DNA of 64,000 nucleotides. Origin: Tragulus kanchil (lineage: Eukaryota > Chordata > Mammalia > Artiodactyla > Tragulidae). The number at the start of each line of letters is the position of its first letter. The first letter of the stretch is position 1. The stretch spans positions 35,145,874 through 35,209,873 of the forward strand of contig JAIOJX010000003.1 of assembly GCA_022376925.1 (NCBI GenBank). Direction: 5' to 3'. Below are positions 1-11,472 of this stretch, one piece after another. The notes under the pieces were generated by a model, which did no database searches, was not told where the DNA came from, and saw nothing but the letters and a program-made list of their open reading frames with translations. Position numbers and translations under genes: made by a program.

Positions 1-893
1 GGCTTGCATTTGTAATCTTTACTCATGTATAAATAATAACAACTCCGCCATTGACTTCCTATGCTATGTCATAGCCTCTGTTACCTTCACACACATGTGG
101 AAGAGGGCTGGATTCATCCACTCAAAGTTATTCTTGGTCTCCCTGTTTTCAAATATGCATATGTATGTTCGATCGTAACTGACAGCTCTATCAGTTTTGT
201 TTTTTTTTTTTTTTGAGGGAAGACTCTTAGAGCTAATCATCTGACGATTACATTTATTTTTAATGCTTGGCATTGAGCCGCCATTGTACAAAACTTCCTA
301 TAGGTTGCAGATCAGAGGCTGGAAAGTACTTTTACTGCCTTTCATGAGGAAGGCGGTTTCTTCTCTCTGGCTCAATGACTAACATTTAAAGGGACACATT
401 TGTCTCTCTGCTCTGTGAAATCCCTTTGCAGGGGTCTTGGCAGGGTCACCCTCCATGCTTAAAGCAACCATATGGAGCCTGATGCTTTCAAGAGAAGGTT
501 TTGGTTTCTGCCAGTTTCTAGGGTCAGCTATTAGCTCACGGGGGAATGTTGAAGTTTCCAAGCACAGAATGAAGATGGAGGGAAGAAATGGTGATTAGGG
601 GAAATTAAGTAACTGATTCCCTATGCACATCTGGTAGCCCTTTAGGAAGACAGAATATCTGGTAGTATCATTTATTAGTCCCTATCTGCTTAAAACAGCA
701 ATGGTATTTATGTACAAAAGGGGGGCTTCATTGAATGATTTCAAAATAATATGTAGCTCCAATAATTAAAGGAGTCCTCATAGAAATTATGTAGCATATG
801 GCTGTTTACTCACATCTGTGCAAAATTTTAATACTCTTTCTTATATGTCCATGTAATTAAGTAACTAATCCTTCTATTCATCCTTTAATAAAT
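1..893. other. Unique AT-rich DNA, no gene or known repeat seen
   Basis: I recognise no exon, SINE or LINE here. A T-run of about 17 bases is at 198-214. Two short minus-strand frames (64-291 and 379-561) have no recognisable similarity and no supporting context. Confidence 0.6.
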
Positions 894-1098
894 CTTCATT
901 GTACCTTCACTATACCCCTATTATTTGTTGCTGTCTATATAAACCTAAATGATTGTCGTGTAGGACTTAATGATCTCTTTTGGCTTCTGTGTGTGTTTGT
1001 GTGTGTGTTTTACACTGTGCTCCTTTCATAAGAAGCTAGATGTTTTATTGAAAAGGTCTATTTTAGATATTTTCTTTCAGGTTGTTAAACATCATCTA

Positions 1099-1397
1099 GG
1101 GATTCCCTGGTGGTCCAGTGGGCAAGGACACTGCCTTGCAGTGCAAGGGGCGCCGAATCGATCCCTGGCCTGGGAAGATCCCACGTGCCGCGGAGCGGCT
1201 GGACTGATTATGTCGTTACCGAGCCGGAGCTCTGGAGCGCATGCGCCCAGAGCCGATGCTCTGCGACAACAGAGGCCACCGCGATGGGAGGCCCACACGG
1301 GTCAAAGAACAAAGATGGATGAAAATGGACAAATGAAAGACCAATAGAAGTGGCCTGCCTGCTCCCCTCCCTCCTCACCCCACCCCCACCAAAAAAA
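1099..1397 (+). mobile_element. CHR-type tRNA SINE, young subfamily
   Basis: The element begins with the ruminant tRNA-Glu SINE head (gattccctggtggtccagtgg) and keeps a B-box-like segment (near 1157-1167). An 8-bp target duplication ATCATCTA is at 1091-1098 and 1398-1405. The body is CpG-rich, which suggests a recent insertion. A near-perfect hairpin lies at 1230-1252 (arms ctctgg/ccagag around gcgcatgcgc). The 3' end has a ccaatagaag box, then a C-rich stretch (about 1362-1390) and a short A-run. I relate it to CHR-2 from memory of the family head; the middle and tail differ from the CHR-2 that I know. Confidence 0.85.
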
Positions 1398-2214
1398 ATC
1401 ATCTAAAATACTTATTAGAACAGATCAGAAACTGGAACGATTTAATGACATAATATAAAGCTATAATATGAAAACTATTTTAAAAATAGACTATTAGTTC
1501 ATGTTCTTACCAAACTCATGGATATTTTGGATTAACTAGCTGAAAATTCTAAAATGCTAAGGCTTTTTTCCTGATTAATAATCTGGTTAATAAATGTCTA
1601 CAGAAGAGTCATCTATTCCACATGCCATATGTGAAACTTAAGTATGATAAAGATCTGAATGCACTAAGCTCAAAGCTTGCCTTTCAAAGGCCTGTTGTAT
1701 CAGATATGCATGTCTGGGAATCTCTAGAGTAAACCACCAGCTTTGGTGATTTTGATAGAGCCCAAGGCTGGTCAGTCAGGACTTCCTGGGAGGGCAATAA
1801 AGCTTAATCCTTCATAGATAATAGGACCTTGTCAAGTAGGCACAAGGTGCAACCCAAAGAGGAACACTTTGTTCCATTGGTCTATCCCCAAATGAGCATG
1901 AACTTTCTTTAGTAACAGCAACCATTTAAGCAGGACTCTGCTAAGTGCTTTCCAGACATTATCTCCTTTAATCCTCACAATAGCCTTAGAAGGCAGATTC
2001 TATAATTATCTTCATTGTACCTTCACTATACCCCTATTATTTGTTGCTGTCTATATAAACCTAAATGATTGTCGTGTAGGACTTAATGATCTCTTTTGGC
2101 TTCTGTGTGTGTTTGTGTGTGTGTTTTACACTGTGCTCCTTTCATAAGAAGCTAGATGTTTTATTGAAAAGGTCTATTTTAGATATTTTCTTTCAGGTTG
2201 TTAAACATCATCTA

Positions 2215-2513
2215 GGGATTCCCTGGTGGTCCAGTGGGCAAGGACACTGCCTTGCAGTGCAAGGGGCGCCGAATCGATCCCTGGCCTGGGAAGATCCCAC
2301 GTGCCGCGGAGCGGCTGGACTGATTATGTCGTTACCGAGCCGGAGCTCTGGAGCGCATGCGCCCAGAGCCGATGCTCTGCGACAACAGAGGCCACCGCGA
2401 TGGGAGGCCCACACGGGTCAAAGAACAAAGATGGATGAAAATGGACAAATGAAAGACCAATAGAAGTGGCCTGCCTGCTCCCCTCCCTCCTCACCCCACC
2501 CCCACCAAAAAAA
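2215..2513 (+). mobile_element. CHR-type tRNA SINE (duplicate of 1099-1397)
   Basis: This is the second copy of the 1099-1397 element, produced by duplication 1. The same flanking ATCATCTA words are copied with it, so it is not an independent insertion. Confidence 0.9.
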
Positions 2514-3027
2514 ATCATCTAAAATACTTATTAGAACAGATCAGAAACTGGAACGATTTAATGACATAATATAAAGCTATAATATGAAAACTATTTTAAA
2601 AATAGACTATTAGTTCATGTTCTTACCAAACTCATGGATATTTTGGATTAACTAGCTGAAAATTCTAAAATGCTAAGGCTTTTTTCCTGATTAATAATCT
2701 GGTTAATAAATGTCTACAGAAGAGTCATCTATTCCACATGCCATATGTGAAACTTAAGTATGATAAAGATCTGAATGCACTAAGCTCAAAGCTTGCCTTT
2801 CAAAGGCCTGTTGTATCAGATATGCATGTCTGGGAATCTCTAGAGTAAACCACCAGCTTTGGTGATTTTGATAGAGCCCAAGGCTGGTCAGTCAGGACTT
2901 CCTGGGAGGGCAATAAAGCTTAATCCTTCATAGATAATAGGACCTTGTCAAGTAGGCACAAGGTGCAACCCAAAGAGGAACACTTTGTTCCATTGGTCTA
3001 TCCCCAAATGAGCATGAACTTTCTTTA

Positions 3028-3256
3028 GTAACAGCAACCATTTAAGCAGGACTCTGCTAAGTGCTTTCCAGACATTATCTCCTTTAATCCTCACAATAGC
3101 CTTAGAAGGCAGATTCTATAATTATCTTCATTTGATAGACAAAAACACTGGAGTTTGGGTAGGCTAATCATTTTTTCAAATTTACCCAGGAAGTGGCAAA
3201 TCCTGGATCTAAAGCCAAGTCTCTGATTCCAGTGCTCGTGTGCATTATCACTATCT
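3028..3256 (+). mobile_element. MIR SINE, near full length
   Basis: The order of MIR landmarks is kept: a 'gctaagtgctttccagacattatctcctttaatcctcacaa'-type 5' core, a 'tttgatagac...' middle, and an 'aagtggcaaatcctggatctaaa' 3' part ending near the 'gtgctcgtgtgcattatcac' region. A truncated copy stands at 1912-2016, where duplication 1 breaks it. It is old and diverged. Confidence 0.8.
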
Positions 3257-4149
3257 TTCAGGTCAAACGGTATTTTTTGAGTCCTTTGCTTTCTCTATGT
3301 GATCTAAGGTCTGATTGGTTTCAAATAAAGGAGGATGTTATTCACAAGAAAATTCAAGTAATCCTATTATCTCAATTGAATAAAAAAAACCAATTCTACA
3401 AAACAAGACTTAACAATATACATATTTATATTTCTTAAGGTTCATATAATATTGACTTTACTCTCAGTATTGTAGAGTTTTGGATAGATTGTGCCCATGA
3501 GTTCTGGTGATTAGTAATTTCTCCCACTTCTGCCATGGTGATTAAATTAAATAAGATCATCAGGTGATTTTTAAGCACATCAAAGTTTGAAAGCAATTGT
3601 CTAAGTTTACCATTGCTTGGACATCCCCACTGATAGGAATGCCAAACATTATGCCTTGGGACAGATCTGACTCTTAGAAGGGTTTGAGCTAAACTTTGTC
3701 TCCCAATAGTTTTCATAGTTAGATTAACATTCTATGATGGAGCATTTTAAACTGAAGTTAGACAAGTTGATACTAAAGCTTATAAGTAACAACAGACATG
3801 GAAGAATGCTCATTAAAATGCTAGAAGAAAAACTGTCAGATATGAAAACATACTATAAGATCTTTGTAATTAAAACATTGTTGTGACCAGGGAGATAGAA
3901 AAGAAAGCCTAAAAGTAGACCCAATAGGTAGGTAAATGTAGTATAAAATAAAGATAGTAGCACAAATGACTTGAGAAAAGATAAATGTTTAAATAATTGC
4001 ACAGAGGAACCATTTAGAAATAAATGAAACTAGATCTATGCTTACACCATATATAAAAATAAACTCCACATCTATCAAAAGCTGAAAAATGAAGCCTGTG
4101 TCAATACAAGGTGAATTCATAGATAAATTTCTTTTTTTTTCTTTTACTT

Positions 4150-4412
4150 CTTTTTGGCCTATTTTATTGGTTTTTTATTTATTTATTTTCATCCATCTTT
4201 ATTCTTTGGCCTGTGTGGGCCTCCCATTGCAGTGGCCTCTCTCATTGTAGAGCACTGGCCCAGGGCACACGCGCTCCATAGTGCTGGCTCATGATTGAAC
4301 ACACCAGTTCAGCCACTCCATGGCATGTGGGATCTTTCCAGACTAGGGATTGAACCAGTGCCCCTTGCACTACAAGGTGGACTCTTTACCCACTGGATCA
4401 CCAGGGAAGCCC
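4150..4412 (-). mobile_element. CHR-type tRNA SINE, older copy, antisense
   Basis: Read on the minus strand it starts with the gggcttccctggtgatccagtgg head and runs through the same middle as the 1099 element. Most CpGs have decayed to TpG/CpA. It ends in a T/A-rich tail with the ccaataaaataggcc box (plus-strand 4157-4172), without the C-rich tail. It is inserted in old L1 and is copied at 5178-5440. Confidence 0.8.
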
Positions 4413-5177
4413 TGTAGCTGAATTTGTTTTTAATCTAGGTATAGGAAGGTGTTTTTCAATTGTGACTCTAAATCTAGAAGCTAAAAAAGAACAGATTGCT
4501 AAGTTTTCTTACTATATTTTCCCATGGCAAAAACACCATAGGCAAAATCAACTAATACTGGAAAAAATATTTGCAACATATATCACAAAAGCTTGATATC
4601 CATAATATATTGAGAACTCTTAAAAACTGAAGGAAAAAAGACTAAAACCCCAATATAAAAGTGGAAAGACATAGGAGACGATTCACGAAAAGGCTATAAA
4701 CTGGCTTTTAAAATGTGGAAAGATGTTCAAATTCATATCTACTTAGATAAGTACAAATTAACACAGCTATTTCTTACCCATCAGATTTAAAATAAATTTA
4801 AAGCAAGACATTACATTGTTCTTGGTCAGGCTATAGGGAAATGGGCACTGTCCAGCATTGCTGGCAAGAATGCAAACATACTATAAGATCTTTGTAATTA
4901 AAACATTGTTGTGACCAGGGAGATAGAAAAGAAAGCCTAAAAGTAGACCCAATAGGTAGGTAAATGTAGTATAAAATAAAGATAGTAGCACAAATGACTT
5001 GAGAAAAGATAAATGTTTAAATAATTGCACAGAGGAACCATTTAGAAATAAATGAAACTAGATCTATGCTTACACCATATATAAAAATAAACTCCACATC
5101 TATCAAAAGCTGAAAAATGAAGCCTGTGTCAATACAAGGTGAATTCATAGATAAATTTCTTTTTTTTTCTTTTACTT

Positions 5178-5440
5178 CTTTTTGGCCTATTTTATTGGTT
5201 TTTTATTTATTTATTTTCATCCATCTTTATTCTTTGGCCTGTGTGGGCCTCCCATTGCAGTGGCCTCTCTCATTGTAGAGCACTGGCCCAGGGCACACGC
5301 GCTCCATAGTGCTGGCTCATGATTGAACACACCAGTTCAGCCACTCCATGGCATGTGGGATCTTTCCAGACTAGGGATTGAACCAGTGCCCCTTGCACTA
5401 CAAGGTGGACTCTTTACCCACTGGATCACCAGGGAAGCCC
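5178..5440 (-). mobile_element. CHR-type SINE (duplicate of 4150-4412)
   Basis: This is a copy made by duplication 2, with the same sequence and surroundings as the element 1028 bp upstream. Confidence 0.85.
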
Positions 5441-6067
5441 TGTAGCTGAATTTGTTTTTAATCTAGGTATAGGAAGGTGTTTTTCAATTGTGACTCTAAA
5501 TCTAGAAGCTAAAAAAGAACAGATTGCTAAGTTTTCTTACTATATTTTCCCATGGCAAAAACACCATAGGCAAAATCAACTAATACTGGAAAAAATATTT
5601 GCAACATATATCACAAAAGCTTGATATCCATAATATATTGAGAACTCTTAAAAACTGAAGGAAAAAAGACTAAAACCCCAATATAAAAGTGGAAAGACAT
5701 AGGAGACGATTCACGAAAAGGCTATAAACTGGCTTTTAAAATGTGGAAAGATGTTCAAATTCATATCTACTTAGATAAGTACAAATTAACACAGCTATTT
5801 CTTACCCATCAGATTTAAAATAAATTTAAAGCAAGACATTACATTGTTCTTGGTCAGGCTATAGGGAAATGGGCACTGTCCAGCATTGCTGGCAAGAATG
5901 CAAACTGATAGAACCTATTTGAAAGAGAATCTGGATATTAAACAAAACTACATATACACTCACTTTTGGACCTAGCAAAAGCATTTATAGGAATTTGTCT
6001 TGTAGCGACACCTTCAACAATACAAAGATTCTTTGCATAATGTTATTTACTGCATCATTGTTTGTAC

Positions 6068-6235
6068 AGTTGACCCTTGACCAACATGAAGGCTAGGGGA
6101 TTTACTCTCTGTGCCGTCAAAAATTCACAAATAACTTTACAGCTGACCTTCTCTTTCCTTAGTTCTATATCCAGATACGATCAATTTGGATCTCATAATA
6201 CTGTAGTACAAAGTTAGTGAAAGAAATTCACGTAA
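6068..6235 (+). mobile_element. Tigger/MER2-like DNA transposon relic
   Basis: It begins with cagttgacccttgaccaaca, which matches the remembered end of the MER2 family (TcMar-Tigger). The following 'cacaaataactttacagctgacc' and 'ctgtagtaca' words fit a decayed internal part. It is non-coding and the assignment is from memory. Confidence 0.5.
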
Positions 6236-6239
6236 CCAA

Positions 6240-7440
6240 TGCAGCCACTGTTAAAAGCAACTTAGAGGTGCTTCAAAAAACTAAAACTAAAACTACCTTA
6301 TGATTCAGTATTTTCAGTTCTGGGTATATATATCTGAAGAAAAATGAAACATATTCAAGACAACCTAGAAGGATGGGATAGGGAGGGAGAAGGGTAGAAA
6401 GTTTAAGAGGAAGGAAACATATGTATACCTATGGCTGATTCATGTTGACGTATGGCATTAAACAACAAAACTCTGTAAAAAAAAAAATATATATATATTT
6501 ATATAACCTTGATGAAAAAAATAAAAAGAGATATGCTCTAATGTTTATAGCAGTATTATTTAATAATAGCCAAGAAGATATGGAAACAACTTGTGTTCAT
6601 CAACAGATGAATAGATAAAGATGCTGTACTACATATATACCTATAGGTATATATACAATGAAATTCTGCCATTTGCAACAAAATGAATGAATCTAAAGGG
6701 TATCATGCTTAGTGAAATAAAGAAAACAAATAAAGAAAACAAATAAAGACAAATACTATTTGTTACTGCTTACACGTGGAATCTAAAAAATAAAACAAAG
6801 AAACGAATACAACAGAAACAGACTTGCATATATAGAGGTTACCAGTGGAAAGAGGAGTGGAAGGAGGGGCAACATAGGATAGGGGATTAAGAGGTACAAA
6901 TTAGTATGTAATAAAATAAATAAATTACAATGATATGTTGTACAGAACAGGTAAGATAGCCAATATTTTATAATAACATTAAATAGAGTATAATCATTAA
7001 TGAAAAATAAAATTTTGAGTCACTATCTTATATACCTGAAGTTAATATAATTTTATAAATTACCTATATACATCAATTAAAAAGTTTCTCTTTTTTCAGC
7101 TCTACTGAAGTATAATTGATAAAATAGCACAATATTTAAAGTACAAAACATGAAAGTATTCCTTTCATTGAATTAAATAGTGCTCCATTATCTCACATAT
7201 TTACCTTTTATTTTTTGTAAGAACATTTAAGTTCTTCTCTCCAACATACAATATGGAAAAGAGAGTCTTTGTAATGAATGGTGTTGGGAAAACTGGGCAG
7301 CCATTTATGCAAAGAAATAAAACTGGCCATCTATCTTACACCATGCATAAAAATTATCTGAAAGTGGGACAAGGACTTAAATCAAAGGTCTGACACTGTA
7401 AAACTCCTAGAAGGAAACACAGCTCAAACTCCTTGACATG
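6240..7440 (+). mobile_element. L1 3' region fragments, sense
   Basis: Typical L1 3' text is present: 'aataatagccaagaagatatggaaacaac', 'tcatcaacagatgaatagataaagatg', 'gaaattctgccatttgcaacaaaatgaatg', 'cacgtggaatct'. A second piece at 7265-7440 resembles the ORF2 C-terminal coding region ('aaactcctagaaggaaacac'). Frames are broken. Duplication 3 repeats it at 7523-8540. An (AT)n stretch lies near 6487-6500. Confidence 0.7.
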
Positions 7441-8617
7441 AGGAGCCCTTCCTAAGGAGCTCCCAGTTTGTCAAATCTCCAGTAAAGGAAGTCTCTGGAA
7501 ATTGGAAAGCTTTAGGCCTTAAGTATACCTATGGCTGATTCATGTTGACGTATGGCATTAAACAACAAAACTCTGTAAAAAAAAAATATATATATATTTA
7601 TATAACCTTGATGAAAAAATAAAAAGAGATATGCTCTAATGTTTATAGCAGTATTATTTAATAATAGCCAAGAAGATATGGAAACAACTTGTGTTCATCA
7701 ACAGATGAATAGATAAAGATGCTGTACTACATATATACCTATAGGTATATATACAATGAAATTCTGCCATTTGCAACAAAATGAATGAATCTAAAGGGTA
7801 TCATGCTTAGTGAAATAAAGAAAACAAATAAAGAAAACAAATAAAGACAAATACTATTTGTTACTGCTTACACGTGGAATCTAAAAAATAAAACAAAGAA
7901 ACGAATACAACAGAAACAGACTTGCATATATAGAGGTTACCAGTGGAAAGAGGAGTGGAAGGAGGGGCAACATAGGATAGGGGATTAAGAGGTACAAATT
8001 AGTATGTAATAAAATAAATAAATTACAATGATATGTTGTACAGAACAGGTAAGATAGCCAATATTTTATAATAACATTAAATAGAGTATAATCATTAATG
8101 AAAAATAAAATTTTGAGTCACTATCTTATATACCTGAAGTTAATATAATTTTATAAATTACCTATATACATCAATTAAAAAGTTTCTCTTTTTTCAGCTC
8201 TACTGAAGTATAATTGATAAAATAGCACAATATTTAAAGTACAAAACATGAAAGTATTCCTTTCATTGAATTAAATAGTGCTCCATTATCTCACATATTT
8301 ACCTTTTATTTTTTGTAAGAACATTTAAGTTCTTCTCTCCAACATACAATATGGAAAAGAGAGTCTTTGTAATGAATGGTGTTGGAAAAACTGGGCAGCC
8401 ATTTATGCAAAGAAATAAAACTGGCCATCTATCTTACACCATGCATAAAAATTATCTGAAAGTGGGACAAGGACTTAAATCAAAGGTCTGACACTGTAAA
8501 ACTCCTAGAAGGAAACACAGCTCAAACTCCTTGACATGAGGAGCCCTTCCTAAGGAGCTCCCAGTTTGTCAAATCTCCAGTAAAGGAAGTCTCTGGAATT
8601 GAAAGCTTTAGCCTAAG
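6423..8617 (+). repeat. Direct tandem duplication 3 (unit about 1100 bp)
   Basis: Copy 1 is 6423-7522 and copy 2 is 7523-8617. The body agrees closely. In the last 30 bases before the junction (about 7494-7522) copy 1 has several single-base expansions relative to copy 2, as expected of a low-quality piece end. The unit is L1 3' sequence. Confidence 0.97.
7523..8540 (+). mobile_element. L1 3' region fragments (duplicate)
   Basis: This is the second copy of the 6423-7440 L1 sequence within duplication 3. The sequence after 8617 is the real downstream flank. Confidence 0.8.
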
Positions 8618-10854
8618 TGGGATCTTAAAAGACTAAAGTGAAATTGTCATTTTCTTTGTTGTTTGACTCTGATAAGTGAAGACCAATTTCAATAAAATGC
8701 CAAGTGAATTAGATAACATTGTTGTCTCAAACTGAGATATTGTCTTTATAATGGTAAGGGGGTGATGGCCAAGACTGTTGAATCTTCAGTTGCCATGCTG
8801 TTTCCTGTATCCCACATCAATAGAGGTCTTATGAATCCTCCCTGCAGAATCTTATATTCATTCCCATTAAATTTTTCCTTGCTAGATTTTAGACCATTGC
8901 TGCAGCCTGTAAGATCTTTTTAGATTTTCCAGCTGTCATAAAATATATGAGACATTGTGCGATCTATAAATTTGTTGAGTAGACCTCCTATACCTTTTCC
9001 CGAGTCACAGATAAAAATGTTAAACAAAATTGAACTCTCTCTAGATTGACATCAATTATTTAAGCAGAACACCTTTTCCTTGTCCAAATTATTACTAACC
9101 CAACTCACACAAAAGATTCTGTGTACTCAGTCGATTGTGCTCCATTTTGCTACAGAGCAGGGTACAAGAGGAAAATTGTCAAGTTTGAAGTTTAGATCCT
9201 TCTCACCAGAGTTCTATGAATTAGTGTCCTACATTTGTTGTTTGGATGAGGAAGGCCTCTCATGGCATGTAGTATTACAGAGGTCAATTGAAGTCTGTTG
9301 AAAGTCTGGCTTCGTTTCTGCTCTGGCATACTTAGGATTGATCACTGAAAAACTGCCAACATATTGCTCCAAGTGGCGTCCAGAGAGAGAAGAGACACTG
9401 ACAAGCCAGCAAGTATTTCTGTCATTCTTTTCTCCACACACTGAAAAGGTTAGATGAAAGGGGTGGATCATTTGTAATACAGGCAACTCAAGTTGTCCCT
9501 AGTCAGGAAAGACAGGCTTTTATTAAGCAAGGTCCTTTAATACTGTTTAAGTGAACACAATCCATTATTAGTCCTAAGGAAAGAAGAGTATTAAACTCAG
9601 TGTTTGTTCTCAGTGATTTTAATTCATAGGATGACCACAGTCAATTTAAAAGTAGCATTTATTATAAAGAGTTTTATGGAGACATTGCATTTCCTTGACA
9701 TGAGGAGCCCTTCCTAAGGCGCTCCCAGTTTGTCAAATCTCCAGTAAAGGAAGTCTCTGGAATTGAAAGCTTTAGCCTAAGTGGGATCTTAAAAGACTAA
9801 AGTGAAATTGTCATTTTCTTTGTTGTTTGACTCTGATAAGTGAAGACCAATTTCAATAAAATGCCAAGTGAATTAGATAACATTGTTGTCTCAAACTGAG
9901 ATATTGTCTTTATAATGGTAAGGGGGTGATGGCCAAGACTGTTGAATCTTCAGTTGCCATGCTGTTTCCTGTATCCCACATCAATAGAGGTCTTATGAAT
10001 CCTCCCTGCAGAATCTTATATTCATTCCCATTAAATTTTTCCTTGCTAGATTTTAGACCATTGCTGCAGCCTGTAAGATCTTTTTAGATTTTCCAGCTGT
10101 CATAAAATATATGAGACATTGTGCGATCTATAAATTTGTTGAGTAGACCTCCTATACCTTTTCCCGAGTCACAGATAAAAATGTTAAACAAAATTGAACT
10201 CTCTCTAGATTGACATCAATTATTTAAGCAGAACACCTTTTCCTTGTCCAAATTATTACTAACCCAACTCACACAAAAGATTCTGTGTACTCAGTCGATT
10301 GTGCTCCATTTTGCTACAGAGCAGGGTACAAGAGGAAAATTGTCAAGTTTGAAGTTTAGATCCTTCTCACCAGAGTTCTATGAATTAGTGTCCTACATTT
10401 GTTGTTTGGATGAGGAAGGCCTCTCATGGCATGTAGTATTACAGAGGTCAATTGAAGTCTGTTGAAAGTCTGGCTTCGTTTCTGCTCTGGCATACTTAGG
10501 ATTGATCACTGAAAAACTGCCAACATATTGCTCCAAGTGGCGTCCAGAGAGAGAAGAGACACTGACAAGCCAGCAAGTATTTCTGTCATTCTTTCTCTCC
10601 ACACACTGAAAAGGTTAGATGAAATGGGTGGATCATTTGTAATACAGGCAACTCAAGTTGTCCCTAGTCAGGAAAGACAGGCTTTTATTAAGCAAGGTCC
10701 TTTAATACTGTTTAAGTGAACACAATCCATTATTAGTCCTAAGGAAAGAAGAGAGTATTAAACTCAGTGTTTGTTCTCAGTGATTTTAATTCATAGGATG
10801 ACCACAGTCAATTTAAAAGTAGCATTTATTATAAAGAGTTTTATGGAGACATTG
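8529..10854 (+). repeat. Direct tandem duplication 4 (unit 1164 bp)
   Basis: Copy 1 is 8529-9692 and copy 2 is 9693-10854. Small indels and substitutions occur just after the junction (near 9718) and near the 3' end. The unit is otherwise unique DNA. Its right part occurs a third time because duplication 5 starts inside copy 2. Confidence 0.97.
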
Positions 10855-10861
10855 ATCTTAC
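8618..10861. other. Unique DNA, no gene or known repeat seen
   Basis: The region consists of a roughly 1.16-kb unique stretch and its duplicate. The frames at 9080-9301 and 10244-10465 give the same 73-residue peptide only because they are copies. The peptide has no recognisable motif. Confidence 0.55.
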
Positions 10862-11060
10862 GTGTATGTGTGTGCTCATTTGTGTCTGACTCTTTGCAAC
10901 CCTGTGGACTGTAGGCCACAAGGCTTCTCTGATTTCCCAGGAAAGAATACTGAAGTGGGTGGTCATTTCTTTCTCCAAGAATTCTTCCTGGCTGGGGAGA
11001 GAACTTCCACCTCCTGCATTGGCAGGTGGATTCTTTACAACTGAGCCACCACGGAAGCTC
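10862..11060 (-). mobile_element. Bov-tA/Bov-A tRNA SINE, antisense
   Basis: On the minus strand it reads agcttccgtggtggctcagt through the aatactgaagtgggtggtcattt-type core to the gtcagacacaaatgagcacacac tail. The landmarks are those of the ruminant Bov-tA family. The element is diverged. It is copied at 12026-12224. Confidence 0.9.
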
Positions 11061-11273
11061 AGCAATAATAATAACAGCCATAGTATTACCAGTAGTTTGT
11101 TCTACCCTATAAAATAATCTTCCAGTTTCAGGAGTAGTATGAGGCTAAATTGATTCCCCTCAGAGTAATATACTACTTATTTAAAGAAGAAAAAAGTTTT
11201 CAAAGAATGGTGAGCAACATTTAATTTATTGCTCTCTGTTTCTCTGGCATTAACGATAATCTATGGATCTTAA

Positions 11274-11472
11274 GGGCTTCCCAGGTGGGTTAGTGGTAAC
11301 AAACAAACTTGTCTGCCAGTGCAGTAGATGCAGGCTGGACCCCTGGACTGAGAAGATCCCCTGGCAGAGGAAATGGCAACCCACTCTACTATTCTTGCCT
11401 GAAAAATCCTGGGGACAGTGAGTTACAGTCCATAGGTTCACAAAGAGTTGGACACAATTGAGTGACTGAGCA
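11274..11472 (+). mobile_element. Bov-tA tRNA SINE, sense (copy A)
   Basis: The head gggcttcccaggtgggttagtggtaa, the core 'ggcaacccactctactattcttgcctg' and the tail 'gagttggacacaattgagtgactgagcac' identify it. It sits 214 bp after an oppositely oriented Bov-tA. Chained duplications 5 and 6 give three copies, of which only one is a real insertion. Confidence 0.92.

Larger units (their letters stand above)
894..3132 (+). repeat. Direct tandem duplication 1 (unit 1116 bp)
   Basis: Positions 894-2009 repeat at 2010-3125 with no difference that I can see. The 9-base word atcttcatt stands at 892-900, at the junction (2008-2016) and at the end of copy 2 (3124-3132). The unit carries a CHR-type SINE, unique DNA and the 5' part of a MIR. 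The MIR is cut off at the junction in copy 1 but runs on intact past copy 2, so copy 2 joins the true downstream flank. Confidence 0.97.
3846..5905 (+). repeat. Direct tandem duplication 2 (unit 1028 bp)
   Basis: Copy 1 is 3846-4873 and copy 2 is 4874-5905. The unit is old L1 sequence with an antisense CHR-type SINE. Only the short word aaac is shared at the junction. The L1 3' region breaks off at 4877 in copy 1 and continues normally after 5905 in copy 2. Confidence 0.97.
3770..6060 (+). mobile_element. Old L1 LINE fragment (ORF2 end and 3' region), sense
   Basis: Text typical of the mammalian L1 ORF2 end ('cttacaccatatataaaaataaactcc') is followed by 3' non-coding L1 text ('ggcaagaatgcaaa', 'gcatcattgtttgtacag'). 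No long frame survives. An antisense CHR SINE interrupts it near 4150-4412, and duplication 2 repeats 3846-4873. The subfamily is not assigned. Confidence 0.65.

Noticed and set aside
1099..1180. tRNA-like promoter boxes in CHR and Bov-tA heads
   Set aside because: These are SINE heads derived from tRNA genes, followed by SINE bodies; no cloverleaf-complete tRNA is present.
970..2463. Pairs of identical peptides (970/2086, 9080/10244, 23495/24627, 34748/35852 and others) that could suggest a tandem gene family
   Set aside because: Each pair has the same offset as the surrounding DNA duplication, and the frames have no domain or codon bias of genes. Several lie in SINEs.
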